Positions 1-11,620 of a DNA stretch of 64,000 bases are shown in pieces. Both the position numbers and the translations under genes were made by a program. This DNA is from Volvariella volvacea V23 (Eukaryota; Basidiomycota; Agaricomycetes; Agaricales; Pluteaceae). Position 1 is the first letter of the stretch. Each line of letters begins with the position of its first letter. Location of the stretch: contig KB722738.1 in the NCBI GenBank assembly GCA_000349905.1, positions 801,551-865,550 of the forward strand. Direction: 5' to 3'. Under the pieces are notes generated by a model, which saw nothing but the letters and a program-made list of their open reading frames with translations, searched no databases and had not been told where the DNA came from.

Positions 1-228
1 CATGCACTGCCGTCCTGGAGACCCTGGGGTGCGGCAGGCTTGAGCATAGTCGGTCAGGTGCCCACTCACCCTCCTTGGTGTTCATTCACTCTGACTTTTC
101 TCAGGTCCCCTTGAAGTGGTTGTAATTTGCGAATGTGCCTCAGGGCGAGGGCATAATGACGATAAGGTTACAGATTACGACTCAGCCTAACATCTATCTC
201 ACGTAAACTTGAAACTATGGCTTTGCAT
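1..228. other. Flank with no recognised gene
   Basis: This stretch lies beyond the stop codon of the SRP40-like gene and runs to the window edge. It probably carries that gene's 3' untranslated region. I see no reading frame, repeat or RNA gene that I can support. Confidence 0.4.
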
Positions 229-1911
229 CTAAAGCATCCCAGTCAATTGCACTGAAGCACTACTAGCACGAGACGACATGCGTACCGTAATCTCGCCACC
301 TCTATAGCTCCCTCTCTTTTTCTTGTTCTTCTCCTTCCTGAAACCAGCACCACGGGTGATGATAAGGTCTTGATGGGCACGCTGGCCGTAGTCGTTGGAT
401 GGACCCGCCTACGCCCATCTTGAGAATAATCCCATAGAAGAGAAAATATCGCGCACCTTGGCTTCATAGCGGTTGTCCATAACCGGTGCAAGTTTGGCGT
501 CCAATTTCGATGGATCCACCCTCTTGAATGGTGTATTAGTTTTACGCTGTCCATTTGATTTCCACTGATGATTTTTGGATTGTTGGTCGTTAGCCGTAGC
601 GGTCGTGACTGCATCTCCACCCTCTGAAATCTTGCGCTTCTTCGTGGCGGGTGCTTCTGACTGAGCACTGGACGATTCGTTTGAGGAACTATTAGAGGGC
701 GTGGGGGCTGATTTGGGCTTGGGCTTTTCGTCTGCGCTTGATTCGGCATCGGAAGATTCTGAACTTGAAGAATCGTCATTATCTTCTGACTCTTCCTCCT
801 TTGTCTTCCTCTTGGGCGACTTTTGTGAGGCATCACTTGATAAAGTTTTACTGGAAGCACTGTCATCTGATGATGTCCCTTTCTTTTTTGGCTTTTGTGT
901 CGTTTTTGCCTTGGTTTCCTCCTTCGAGACGTCTCTTTCAGAGTCGCTAGATTCATCGTCTGTATTGTTGTTATAGGCATTGCTTCAAACAATATATCCC
1001 GCACTGAACTTACCAGACTCGGAACCGGAATCACTGTCTGATGAGTCCGAGCCTGAAAAGCATTCGTAAAAATGTGAGTTCGAAGAGTTGAAGATTCGAT
1101 GCGTACTTGGCGTTGGCAACTTCTTTCCCAGTGCAACTGGCTGCCTTTTCTCTTGAGGACGTTTGGAGCCAGCGTCAGAATCTGATGAACTCGACTCCAA
1201 ATCCGAGGAATCGCTACCCGACGACGAGTCTTCTTTTATGGCGTTCGTTTTTGCCTTCTTTGAGTCCGAAGACGAACCTGCTGAAGAACTCGAATCCGAA
1301 TCGGAATCCGAGTCCGACGAGTCGCTGTCGGAGGAAGATGATTTGGATGCTTGCTTCGTTTTTGCTTTTGCTTTTGTGGTGGATGCTGAACTTGAATCAG
1401 AGCTCGAATCGCTAGTATCGTTGCTATCGTCAGATTCGTCCTTTCTCTCCTTCTTATCCTTGGATGCTTTCACTTTGGACTTGGATGGAGCAGAGGAGTC
1501 TGAACTTGAGGAGTCACTCTCTGAGTCAGAGTCAGAGGATGCTGTACCATCATGAGACTTGTGCTGACAAGCAAATGGACGTAACGAACATACAGTCGGA
1601 ATCTGAGCTAACGCTGTGCGTAAGCCTGAGCCTGATAAGAGATGAGCAGCACCTACGAGCTTGCACTAGCGTCTTTCTTTTCAGTTAATGCCTTCCATTC
1701 CTTGACTATATCGTCAAGCTGGGGACCATCTATTGTGACGTCGTCTCTAAGTATTACAACATCCTTGGCGGCCTTCCTCACTGCCTGAGCAGCCTTGCCG
1801 TGGTCATGTTTCGTCAGAAACGAGTGTATTAGGGTATATGTCGCTGGGAGCCGTTGAGTACAGGGTGAGCAACGAGCAATCTGATATCTTACTCGCTAGA
1901 TTGGGGTCCAT
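229..1911 (-). CDS. SRP40: SRP40/Nopp140-like nucleolar phosphoprotein
   Basis: Likely a nucleolar chaperone that helps assemble snoRNPs and ribosomes. The N-terminus has a LisH-type motif reading YTLIHSFLTKHDHGKAAQA, reached by splicing a short first exon (MDPNLA, start codon at 1909-1911) across an intron of about 55 nt. The middle (about 985-1560) is long runs of Ser/Asp/Glu separated by Lys/Ala-rich linkers, the typical CK2-phosphorylated region. The C-terminus (about 250-545) matches the SRP40 C-terminal domain: NTPFKRVDPSKLDAKLAP, then DYGQRAHQDLIITRGAGF and KEKNKKKRGSYRGG. The last 20 or so residues before the stop at 229-231 are less conserved, so the 3' end could differ. It is divergent from lumazine synthase with 141 bp between start codons. 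Exon edges in the repetitive part are uncertain. Confidence 0.85.
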
Positions 1912-2052
1912 TGTGTAAAGAAAGGTCGCCGAGGCGGGTGCCACGACGGATGAACAGTGTATGTCGGCCAGAGATTGCAAAAATTTGGAAGCAATTAAGA
2001 TATACAGTAAAGGTAAAATATTCCCACGACTGCCTAACACCATACCGCGACG

Positions 2053-2746
<694 letters not shown>

Positions 2747-2941
2747 ATTGAGTAGACTGAAAAGGAAGAATGTACAATGTATAAATCAAGTGTAGCAACG
2801 TTGACCCGCCGGGTGATATACACATATCTCAACTCGGCTATATCCAACTTTCCGCTGACCGATCACCTAAGCGCTGCTCTCCGTCCCTCCATCCACCACT
2901 CCCCACCCTCCTACTGTCCTCTCTTCCAAACACACACAACA

Positions 2942-4105
2942 ATGAAGAGAAAGGTCATTATCTTTACCTTTTCTGATGCCGCCCTTTCCAATACGTGTTC
3001 ATCCCAAGGTCCTGCTTATGGGCGCATCGGGCAGCGGCAAGACCTCCATGCGGTCACTCATCTTGTAAGCCAACTGATGTCCCCATCCACTAATGGTGCT
3101 TACAACCACGTCCAACGTAGCTCCAATAATCCAGCAAGCTTGACTTCCAGACTCGGCGCGACCATCGACGTTGAACAGAACCATGTCCGCTTCCTTGGCG
3201 ACCTTATACTCAACCTTTGGGATTGCGGTGGACAAGACTCCTTCATGGACTCGTACCTGACAACCCAGCGCGCCACTGTCTTCCAGCAAGTCGGGGTCAT
3301 GATTTACGTGTTTGATGTGGAAAGTCGTGAACTAAATAAGGATCTCGAGTATTTCCGTGACTGCTTGGAGGGACTGAGGCAGTATAGTCCGGAGGCCGCC
3401 GTCTTCCTTCTTATACACAAGATGGATTTGGTCAGGGGGCCAAGAGCGGCTACATTCGAGAAGAAGAAGAAGGAGCTAGAGGAGGCCGGTATCGAAGAGG
3501 ACCTCACTATCTTTGGAACCAGCATTTATGACGAGACCCTGTATAAGGTGGGTCTACCTCTCCGCGGGTCACGTTCATACTGGACCCACCTTGTCATGTT
3601 GTTAGGCCTGGTCAAATATTGTTCACACTCTCATCCCGAACGCAACTACGCTCTCCAAGCACCTCGCCCTGTTCGCTACCGCATGTAACGCTACCGAAGT
3701 CATCCTGTTCGAACGTACAACCTTCCTCATGATCGCCGCTTCATCAACACCCAAAGCACCCGGTGTGGACCTCGAAGACGAAGACGACCCACACAAGCTT
3801 GATCCAATTCGGTATGAACGAACATCCGAACTTGTCAAGATGTTCAAGTACACTTGTTCGCGGATACGCGGCGAGATGCATTCAATGGAGATGGAGTTAC
3901 ACAATTTTACTGCGGTTTTGGATGAACTGACACGGAATACTTATGTGCTGGTTATTATCCACGATCCGACAATAGGTGCGTTGTACAATTGAGTCCTGCG
4001 TCACTGTGCGACTGAGGTGCCGTTGCAGAGGCTGCTGCTGTGAGGCTCAATATTCGGCTTGCACGGAGCAAATTTGAAGAACTCCAGCTTGATCTCATGT
4101 CGTAA
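2942..4105 (+). CDS. GTR1: Rag-family small GTPase, Gtr1/RagA
   Basis: Rag GTPase that pairs with a Gtr2/RagC partner on the vacuole and relays amino-acid sufficiency to TORC1. Exon 1 is only MKRK; splicing then gives VLLMGASGSGKTSMRSLIF, containing the P-loop (GASGSGKTS). Switch II is LWDCGGQDSFMDSYL and the guanine-specificity motif is LIHKMDLV (HKMD, as in RagA/Gtr1). After the G domain comes a roadblock-type C-terminal domain (ERTTFLMIAAS, LVKMFKYTCSRI). The last exon ends LQLDLMS before TAA at 4103-4105. Total is about 315 residues in about six exons, the usual size for Gtr1. It converges on the Rap1-like gene, with about 300 bp between the stop codons. Confidence 0.93.
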
Positions 4106-4403
4106 CTGTTTGCTCTGGCCCAAAGTGACAATAATACTACTTCTAATTTATCTCTAGTCCTTTATCGCCTAACTGTCATAGCAGATAACCAGTATGTTGT
4201 ATACTTCCATCTCCCTTGTACTTGGTCAAATGGTTTGGTTCCCGATAATTGTTAAGATATTAATCTTTGCGTACTGATTATTAGCTTTCATAAAGTAAAT
4301 ACAGAAGAATAATTCAGACAGGGGTATACAGATCTCCTCCCATCTAAATTGAATGAGATCAGATGAACCGAAATAATGACCATCATGACATCATGTCATT
4401 ATA

Positions 4404-6880
4404 TCACTCGGGTGCTACCCTAGCTGCTCTGGTGCCAGAAGGTGGTCTATACGGGGAATCGCGCTCCTGCTCTTCCAACACTCGTTTTGCTTGACTAGCT
4501 CGGGTGCCCGATAATGGGAACGAATCTATACTAGAGGCCGATCTCTCTCGCGCACGGGGCTGACTCAACGCATCTTGTTTGGGAGGTCGTTTTTGCCTAA
4601 GCCCTTGACTTATACTCTGGGCTTGGTCGTCATCCTGCGGTCCATATACGAGGTCAAGTGCAGATCGGTTTTGAATACCAGCGCTTGCAGAAGGAACGGG
4701 CGCCCGCGAAGCCGACTTCTCACTGCCACCAGCGAGGTATGATCGTCTGAAAGCCCGAGAACCGTTAACAGACATCGTTGTATGGAATCTCCTGAGGATG
4801 TCTTTCGCGTGATCGTCCTCCTCCACACTTGACCCCCGGGAAAATGGAGGCGATGGTGGCTGCGGCTGTGTTAACACGTAGTTCGTTTCTTCGTCATCCG
4901 AGGTCAGTCCTCCTTCCTCGTCAGTGGCTCTATCCTTCTTCCGAGACTCAGGCTCTGACTGCGGGTTTGCGTGTTGCTGGGGTCCAATCGTGACTCCAGA
5001 GCCAGTGTCCTCGTCAGGTTGCAAAACCCCTTCTACCTCTTCCTCTTCACCTCCCTCCATGTGCGAAACGCTGGACCCAGCACTTCCAGCACTGACATCT
5101 TGCACAAGGATGTCCTCTACATTACGCTCATCTTCGTAGGTTTCTGCCACGACCACTAGGGCAGGTTCAGAGCTATCCATATCCTGCTGAAGGTGTTGTG
5201 AGACCTCCTGGACCTCCTCTTCGTCATCGACCGGGGTGTCTAGGTGCACGACACCTGTCTCTGTTCGTGTTGGATGCTGCTGCGTGTCACGTTCAACAGA
5301 TTGTGGGTGTGCCCTAGTATTTCTGTACGGGGCGTCATTCGCGTTGCCAGGATGTCCCAATGCAGCTCGCCTTCTAGGAAAAGCCAGGACTGGTGTTGAA
5401 ATGACCTCCTGGAACGATGGTAGGGGAGGTGATGGTGGTGGCGATGGAGTTGTATTCACAGTGGAGATCGGTGTTTCTTCATCCTCCTCCAATTCTATTA
5501 TCTCACCCGGTGGCGTATCCGGAGTTGGCCCTTGCGGGACAGTGGGTTCTGAACTTTTGCGTAGCGATCGTTCTACATTAGCAAGTGGTCTCCCTCTCCT
5601 TGCTCCTCGTGTGGGCATAGTTCGTCGGCGATTTGGAGGCGGCGCAGGTTCTGGGTCTGGTATATTAATGATGACCTGACTAAAATATGTCGGCGGGGGA
5701 ATTGACGCATGTTGCGTTCCAGAAGGCCCAGGCTCTGGATCGAATTCTTGATACTCGCTACTGAGCATGTGTAAATAAGGTGTTGACGAAGATAATATCG
5801 TGACTCACCTTCCCTGACCCTCATCCTCAGGGATGTCATCTTCAGGCTGAGCTTTTGTTTTCCCCTTGCTTTTAGCACCTACAGCAGTTCCCCGGAAAGA
5901 GCCCGAATCAGTATAGGCAGTTCGTCGTTTTTTAGGACGTCGAACACTATCATTCTCAGCTTGCTCAATCATATATTCGCCGTCCTCGCCATTACCATCG
6001 TCCTCTTCCGTATTGGATTCACGCTTTCGTTTTGGCGGGAATTCTTCCTGAAAAGCGTCAATAATTGGATCAAACTTGACTCTATTCTTTCTGTAGCGCT
6101 CCCTCGAGCTTTGCGCAGTATGTCGGAGGACGAAAGAGGGTGGGTTCGTCAGATCCCTTGCCTGTGTGTGTGGGGATAAGAAACAATTTCTGAGCCATTG
6201 GAACAGCCTACCCCCTCAAACAGCTTCTCGTATACTTTTTCTCCGAAGCTCCGTCCCCTGTCTGGATGTCTGCTGATAAACCATGCTAAAGACCTATCAT
6301 CTTCCTCATTCCATGAATTGCGGCTGCACAGATAGTTTTAATCTCCTTCCATAGCACAATGCAGAGTAGGACTGACCGCCCCAACTGACCACCTCGCTTA
6401 GGTGGCACATCGTGCTGAAAAATCCCGGTACCTATACATTCACGAATGAATGTGGCGTGTTCCACCCAAATATCGTGTCTGATGATTTTATAGGCGCTAT
6501 ACGCTAACTGGCGTGTTTCCTTCTTTATTTCCTGTGGTATAATCACAGTAACGTCTCTGTCTGCCTTGAGCGGATCTTTGATGAGTGCGCCTCCATGTTG
6601 CTGATGCGCGGCCTCAGTAGGCAAACATAGACTATGGAGCATTTCATACCTTAACAAGATCTTTTAGCTTTCGTCGCATGCTAACTGCGTATTCTTTGCT
6701 GCGTCCGGGAACTTTGAGGTTCTTAATGCAGAACAGACGCGGGTTCCCTTGTTCGTCAACAAACACGGGTCCACGGCCTGGGGAGTTGCTGTAGTCTTCA
6801 ACGCTTCTTAGTTCATGATCGCCAGATCCAGGCTGCGCTTCCTCAGAATCAGAGTAGTCTTCGCTGTTGCTGCGTGCCAT
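4404..6880 (-). CDS. RAP1: Rap1-like telomere-binding protein (BRCT + Rap1-type Myb)
   Basis: Predicted telomere-associated protein. The start codon at 6878-6880 opens a short acidic N-terminus. A BRCT-like domain spans roughly residues 40-140: PRLFCIKNLKVPGR, then after a 36-nt intron QQHGGALIKDPLKADRDVTV and WVEHATFIRECI. A Rap1-type Myb domain follows: NSWNEEDDRSLAWFISRHPD, RSFGEKVYEKLFEG, and after the next intron RHTAQSSRERYRKN. A basic patch (PKRKRE) and a long acidic Ser/Pro/Glu-rich tail of about 450 residues, open from about 5770 to 4404, complete it. I do not recognise a Rap1 C-terminal (RCT) domain. In the third Myb helix the usual Trp of the HxWQSWRDRY-like motif is Ser here. Domain order supports Rap1; DNA binding versus recruitment by a partner cannot be told from sequence. 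Confidence 0.75.
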
Positions 6881-7274
6881 TGGTAGTTGTGGTTGAGCAA
6901 TATACTAGAGTCCCTAATTATTGTCACAGCATTCACGTGGTGTGTGATGTCCTATGTCAGCTCCCTGTTATAGTAAGTGGGAACACTTTCCAGTGATTCA
7001 GCACTCAAGCTTATAAGTACATGGAGAGATGGACCCCCAGGAACAGTATGGTAATGCAGAACCTGTTAATGCCTTCCTGTCTATACACTATCGTGCCAAA
7101 GGCGAGTAGGTAGCGACCGTACTTGGTGAAAGGAGTGTGAGTATTTCAAAGTAAGATATGACAGGCATAGCTATCAACAAAGACATAGCTAGATTAATTG
7201 GCTAGAGTTAGTGTTCTATGCGCGAATCTGTGGTACAGTTCTGTTAGTGATATCACAACACCACCAGAGAGAAA

Positions 7275-9416
7275 CTACGCACAAGCAAATGCAAGGCAGC
7301 CGTAAAGTGCAAGCAGCCTACATGCACACCATAGTTAGAAAGCCGAACAGAAACTCATGGAGGCTTAACGCACATAACACCTTCCATATAATTAGATTTG
7401 CCATCCCTACAAAGGAGGTGAGATAATCCATTTGGATGTGTCTAGCGGAAAGGGCGTACTGCACAAGGGTATTGACCAGCATGACGGAAAAGATTGAAAC
7501 AACCGTCTGCAAAGCGGGGTCAGAGGATGATTATAGTACTCAAGGCCACTCACATCGAAAACTGTGAAGACCAGGCTCAACTCGCGGTCGATGCTGAAGG
7601 TGTGCGGGGTCAGAGTGTGCAATCACCCGAGGGTACACAGGACGTACATCCAGCCTACAACAACGAGTAGCGGGAAGACGAATGTGGCAATTTGCTGGGG
7701 AAAGAAATCAGAAGGCTAACACTCGTCATTAAACAAGAGAACATACAATTGAACTACCAACACAGATGGACACTGCCAATTCCATTTTTCCTTTTCGTGC
7801 CATTATGACGGCAGATACGTGTTCCGCCGCATTCGCCTATAAGGCAGCAAGTCAGGTGAAGCATACGATACGAAGTAGTTGTCCGACGCACGACGAAGGG
7901 TATAAGAATCATACCAATGAATGCTACAGAGAGACCCGATTGATGTGCTACGGTCTCAACGGAATCAAGGACTTTATTATCACATCAGTGGCGAGTCGCT
8001 GTGTTAGTCAGAAAGGAACATACGTATATCAGCACAGTAGCCAACGAGAAGCGTGATGGCGAGCAGTCTGGCATTCTTTTAGCGAAGGGACAATGAAGTA
8101 TTTAGCTAAACGTACGAAACGGTGGCGGCTTGCTTGTTCATCAGGGGCTCTTCTTCAATTTTTGCTTGTCCTTCATTTTCGTCATTCTGTGCCTCCGTAT
8201 CATCAAACAGATAGCTATGAGATTTAAGCTACGATAGGGTTCAATCTCAGGCACCGATGATAAAAATAGGTGCACCTACTTGGAAGTAGAGATATTGGAA
8301 GTAAACCAATAGTAAAATCACAGCCGTGACTCGGGAAATGATAAGCTGGTCCTCCCTGTCGGCCTCGGTATCCGCTGGGGTAGGCCGTTAGATAAATGAA
8401 GGTCATATATTGTGGAGATGCTCACTAGTAAAATGGCCATTGACAAAAGTTGAGGACGAGTGTACAGCGGGAACGGCCATGGCTAAAGAAAGTTATAACC
8501 CAGCTTGTAGCAGATTGAGGTATTTTCTTACTGATAACAGCTAGAGTCATCAACTAGATGAATGCCAGTCAGGGGTCAATTTTGAATTGGTACTTGGACC
8601 CTTACCGAGCTGGAACTAAGATGAATGACGTTAGCATAATGAAGAATCTGCCAAGGAGACAAGACTCACACTTGGGCAGCAACCTGAGTAAAGCTACTTT
8701 CACTCTCCTTAAAAGAGCCTGGACCGCAATTAAGAGATCTATCGATTGAGGTGGCAAAGGACTGGTAACACCTACCTGCTATGAACGAGCACCCGAGAAC
8801 GAGGAGGATATTGGACAGGATGGAGCCAAGCATCTACCGACGCAAAGAATGAGGACAAGGGTGAAAGAATCAGCACCTAACTTTTACTTACAGATCTCTT
8901 GATGATATCCAGATCACCTAGTAAGATTCGTGTTACCACGTGCAAGTTGTTATTATGGCAGTAAGACGATACCTTTAAATAACGCCACGATGCCAACGAT
9001 GGCCTCGACGGCATTTCCAAAAGTCGCATTCAGCAACCCAGCAATCGTTGGACCTACACACCGGGCTACTTCTTCAGTCGAAGTCGCCAAGAGCTGTACA
9101 GGTTTACTACCAAGATCTAGTGAGTTCAACTTCGTGAACTCACCTTGGCCAATGGCATAATGCCAAGGAAGCTGATCCAGAACGCTGCTGTTCCGTTCCA
9201 TCCAAGCCGGTGAGCCAGATACGTCAGAGGGACGAAAACAAGCAGGATATTGAACCGGCTGCTTAAAATGAGATTCTGGAATGATAAGAACCACGAAGGT
9301 TCCGGAGGAGGGTCATGCGCTAGAAGGCGACTGAGAGCTTCTCCGTTGCGTTCGGGTAATCCTGAGTATCCTGAAGAGCCATTCGCAAGAAGGGAGGTTC
9401 TCTCGTTGGCGGACAT
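7275..9416 (-). CDS. VCX1: Vacuolar Ca2+/H+ exchanger, CAX family
   Basis: Antiporter that loads Ca2+ into the vacuole using the proton gradient. The start at 9414-9416 gives [18 protein letters not shown], a cytosolic N-terminus. The hallmark c-1 repeat is [20 protein letters not shown] and the c-2 repeat is spliced as GMILIP...[18 protein letters not shown]; both carry the GNA(V/A)E core of CAX exchangers. [20 protein letters not shown] is the cytosolic loop between the two halves. The C-terminus needs two introns: LVNTLVQ joins DGKSNYMEG across 52 nt, and a second intron leads to [13 protein letters not shown] and TAG at 7275-7277. The whole gene is broken into at least ten small exons, so internal boundaries are approximate, but identity is firm. 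Confidence 0.88.
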
Positions 9417-10660
9417 AGCAGCAAGCCAGGTTGACTGAAGGTAAAAAGAGAGGGAGGGACTTCTACCACAGGGTATAAGTGAGGAGATAGCAATAAACAG
9501 TTGCACCGCCTTCACGCATTCTGCATGTTAAAATTCAGCCATTCAATGACCACGTGTTGTCCCGACGCACTGGTTCCAGGTTAAGGAACGTTTGCGATTA
9601 GTTCCGTAACTGGAAATGTCCTCTTCGATGATCACCTATTGAAAATCATCGAGATAACGGATACCCCACATCTTGGCACCTGACAAGCCAGAATCAGATA
9701 CCTGCATTCACTGGACAATACACACAACCTGCGGTACACAGGTAACCGGCATCCGCAAGCTGTGTGTGTACGTGAGAACATACTATAATAAGGGCCAGAG
9801 GTACCCACCCACATGGAGAACCAAACTTTCCGCGTTTTCTTAAAAAGGGGGTGCAATGGGAGACAGCGTATTGGGGTACTCTGTATGCTTCATTCATGCA
9901 GCACATAAACTGAAACCCGAGAAAATATTTTTTGAAATACGCTTTAGGTCATCCTCCGATCATAACAAATGCGGGAGCTGCAGGAGCTACTTTAGGTGAG
10001 CAAAAAACTCTGACCGCAAATCTACACTCACGCAAGGGGTGTTCTGGATTACTTCAGACGGTCACCACTGTTGATAACGTTAAGCACTAATTGACCATTG
10101 AACACAGGACTCACATCCCTACCTACCACCCCTATCTGAGTATGCCGAGCACTACACCATGGCAGTGCTTTTACCGATTTTTGACCGGTACTCCAGAGAA
10201 GCACATGCATGCAAAGCTTCCAAATGCGGGAAAAATAAAGGGTGTCAGTCGATGTCATGCCCAAAAATCCTACATGTAGACACTGCGAAAATACGAGGGT
10301 CTGGGAGTAATTGATCTTTTCGGCGATGGGCATCATTCACTTTCGTTGAAGGACAGCATGGAGTGACAGTGACCAACGAACCGGAGAACTGCACCCGCAT
10401 GATGCCAGTTGGAGTCCAAAGCTCAGCCATGCTTTGCATAGTGAAAATCTGGTTAAACCGCATTCGTGCTTAGTTCGCATAATAAAGAACAAATGCCATT
10501 TGCCTCAAAGAGCTTGCTTGCTTTCACCGTGATGTGAATCCAGTGGTCTATTGCCCAAGCTCAAATACTCACATAACAAGTAAAAATTCGATGCATAACG
10601 GTCATTGCGCTCGAACTCGATCCCCAATCGTCATTGTATAGGCACGAAACCACAGGTCAT
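9417..10660. other. 1.2-kb intergenic stretch, no recognised gene
   Basis: Lies between the CAX exchanger start and the phosphatase stop, both on the minus strand. The open frames here (for example 10049-10336 on the minus strand) are short, have no family resemblance that I know, and do not join into a plausible spliced protein. It should include the CAX promoter. Confidence 0.4.
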
Positions 10661-11449
10661 TCATGGATGACTATCCATAACTTCCTCGTCCACATTATCC
10701 GCCATCTCGTCATCCTTCAGATGCGCTACATCCCCGTATTGAATCACAGCACCCTTGTGATCGCGGTAGATATCCACGATGGTGATCGAACAATTGGGGC
10801 ATTTCCCAATGGAAACATTTTTGCCGCAGGATACCGTCTTCCGCCTTCGCAGCTCGCTGAGGAGCGTGTTTATAAAACCCCATGGGTAACGACAAGCACT
10901 GCCATAGGCTCCTTATCCTCCGTTGTTTGTGCTTCCTCGACAAGTTTGGGTATAATTCCGCTCCACCACGAGGTAGCCCGACTTATAAAAGCCGATGTTG
11001 TCTCAAAGTCCCCTTTGATGGAGAACTCTGATATGTGCTTCCCTTGCAAGTCGCCCATGAGCTATGCGAATTACACGCGTTCAATGATTTGGTTCTATGT
11101 GAACGTACCTCACACAAAATGCTTACGTACCCGCTCGCGTAGGGCCTGGGTTTTCTCGAGACTGTTGAGCAATTCTGGGTGATGCCTCAATATACAGGCC
11201 GCAGTCTATCCTCATATTCCATTAGATCTCGTAGCTCAAATGCATCCGGTGACTCACATCTGCGGCCCTTTGCAAATCGCTTGTGTATGCTTTGCCAAAG
11301 GGAATCGTCCGGAGGGCGTCGGTAACTTGTCTGGCTTGTTTTTTACCATGCTCATTTAGCGGGGTATCTAACTGGCCTTGTATAATCCCGCTCTTATTGG
11401 CATCGGTTTCACCATGCCGGACGATGAAGAGCCTTGCACCGACTGCCAT
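10661..11449 (-). CDS. Histidine phosphatase, phosphoglycerate-mutase fold
   Basis: Cytosolic phosphatase of the branch-1 histidine phosphatase superfamily, similar in layout to TIGAR/GpmB-type enzymes. The N-terminus (start codon 11447-11449) reads MAVGARLFIVRHGETDANKS, with the catalytic RHG motif; TPLNEHGKKQARQVTDAL and AYTSDLQRAAD are the next signatures. After an intron around 11060-11260 comes GDLQGKHISEFSIKG, then MAVLVVTHGVL with the second catalytic His. The C-terminus is acidic (DDEMADNVDEEVMDSHP) and ends at 10661. Substrate cannot be assigned: fructose-2,6-bisphosphatase, general sugar-phosphatase or other activity are all possible. Confidence 0.85.
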
Positions 11450-11620
11450 CGGGATCAGGGTGAAGCTGCAGACCATGTCATAATTCAGGTTGACGTTAAG
11501 ACCCTAACAAGACCAAACTTGGTGGTAATAACTAATTCCCGAGAGAAAGCCCGCTAAAGTTTCTAATCCTACAACGAAAGTGAAAGTGCTACACGCTGTA
11601 ATGTCCATTCTCCTTCTTCC

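Noticed and set aside
1163..1555. Acidic/hydrophobic plus-strand ORF opposite SRP40
   Set aside because: It is the mirror of the Ser/Asp repeats of SRP40; the composition comes from the opposite strand and there is no independent support.
7411..7423. AAAGGAGGTGAG, resembling a bacterial ribosome-binding or anti-Shine-Dalgarno site
   Set aside because: It lies on the antisense side of an intron of the CAX gene in a eukaryotic genome; the likeness is chance.
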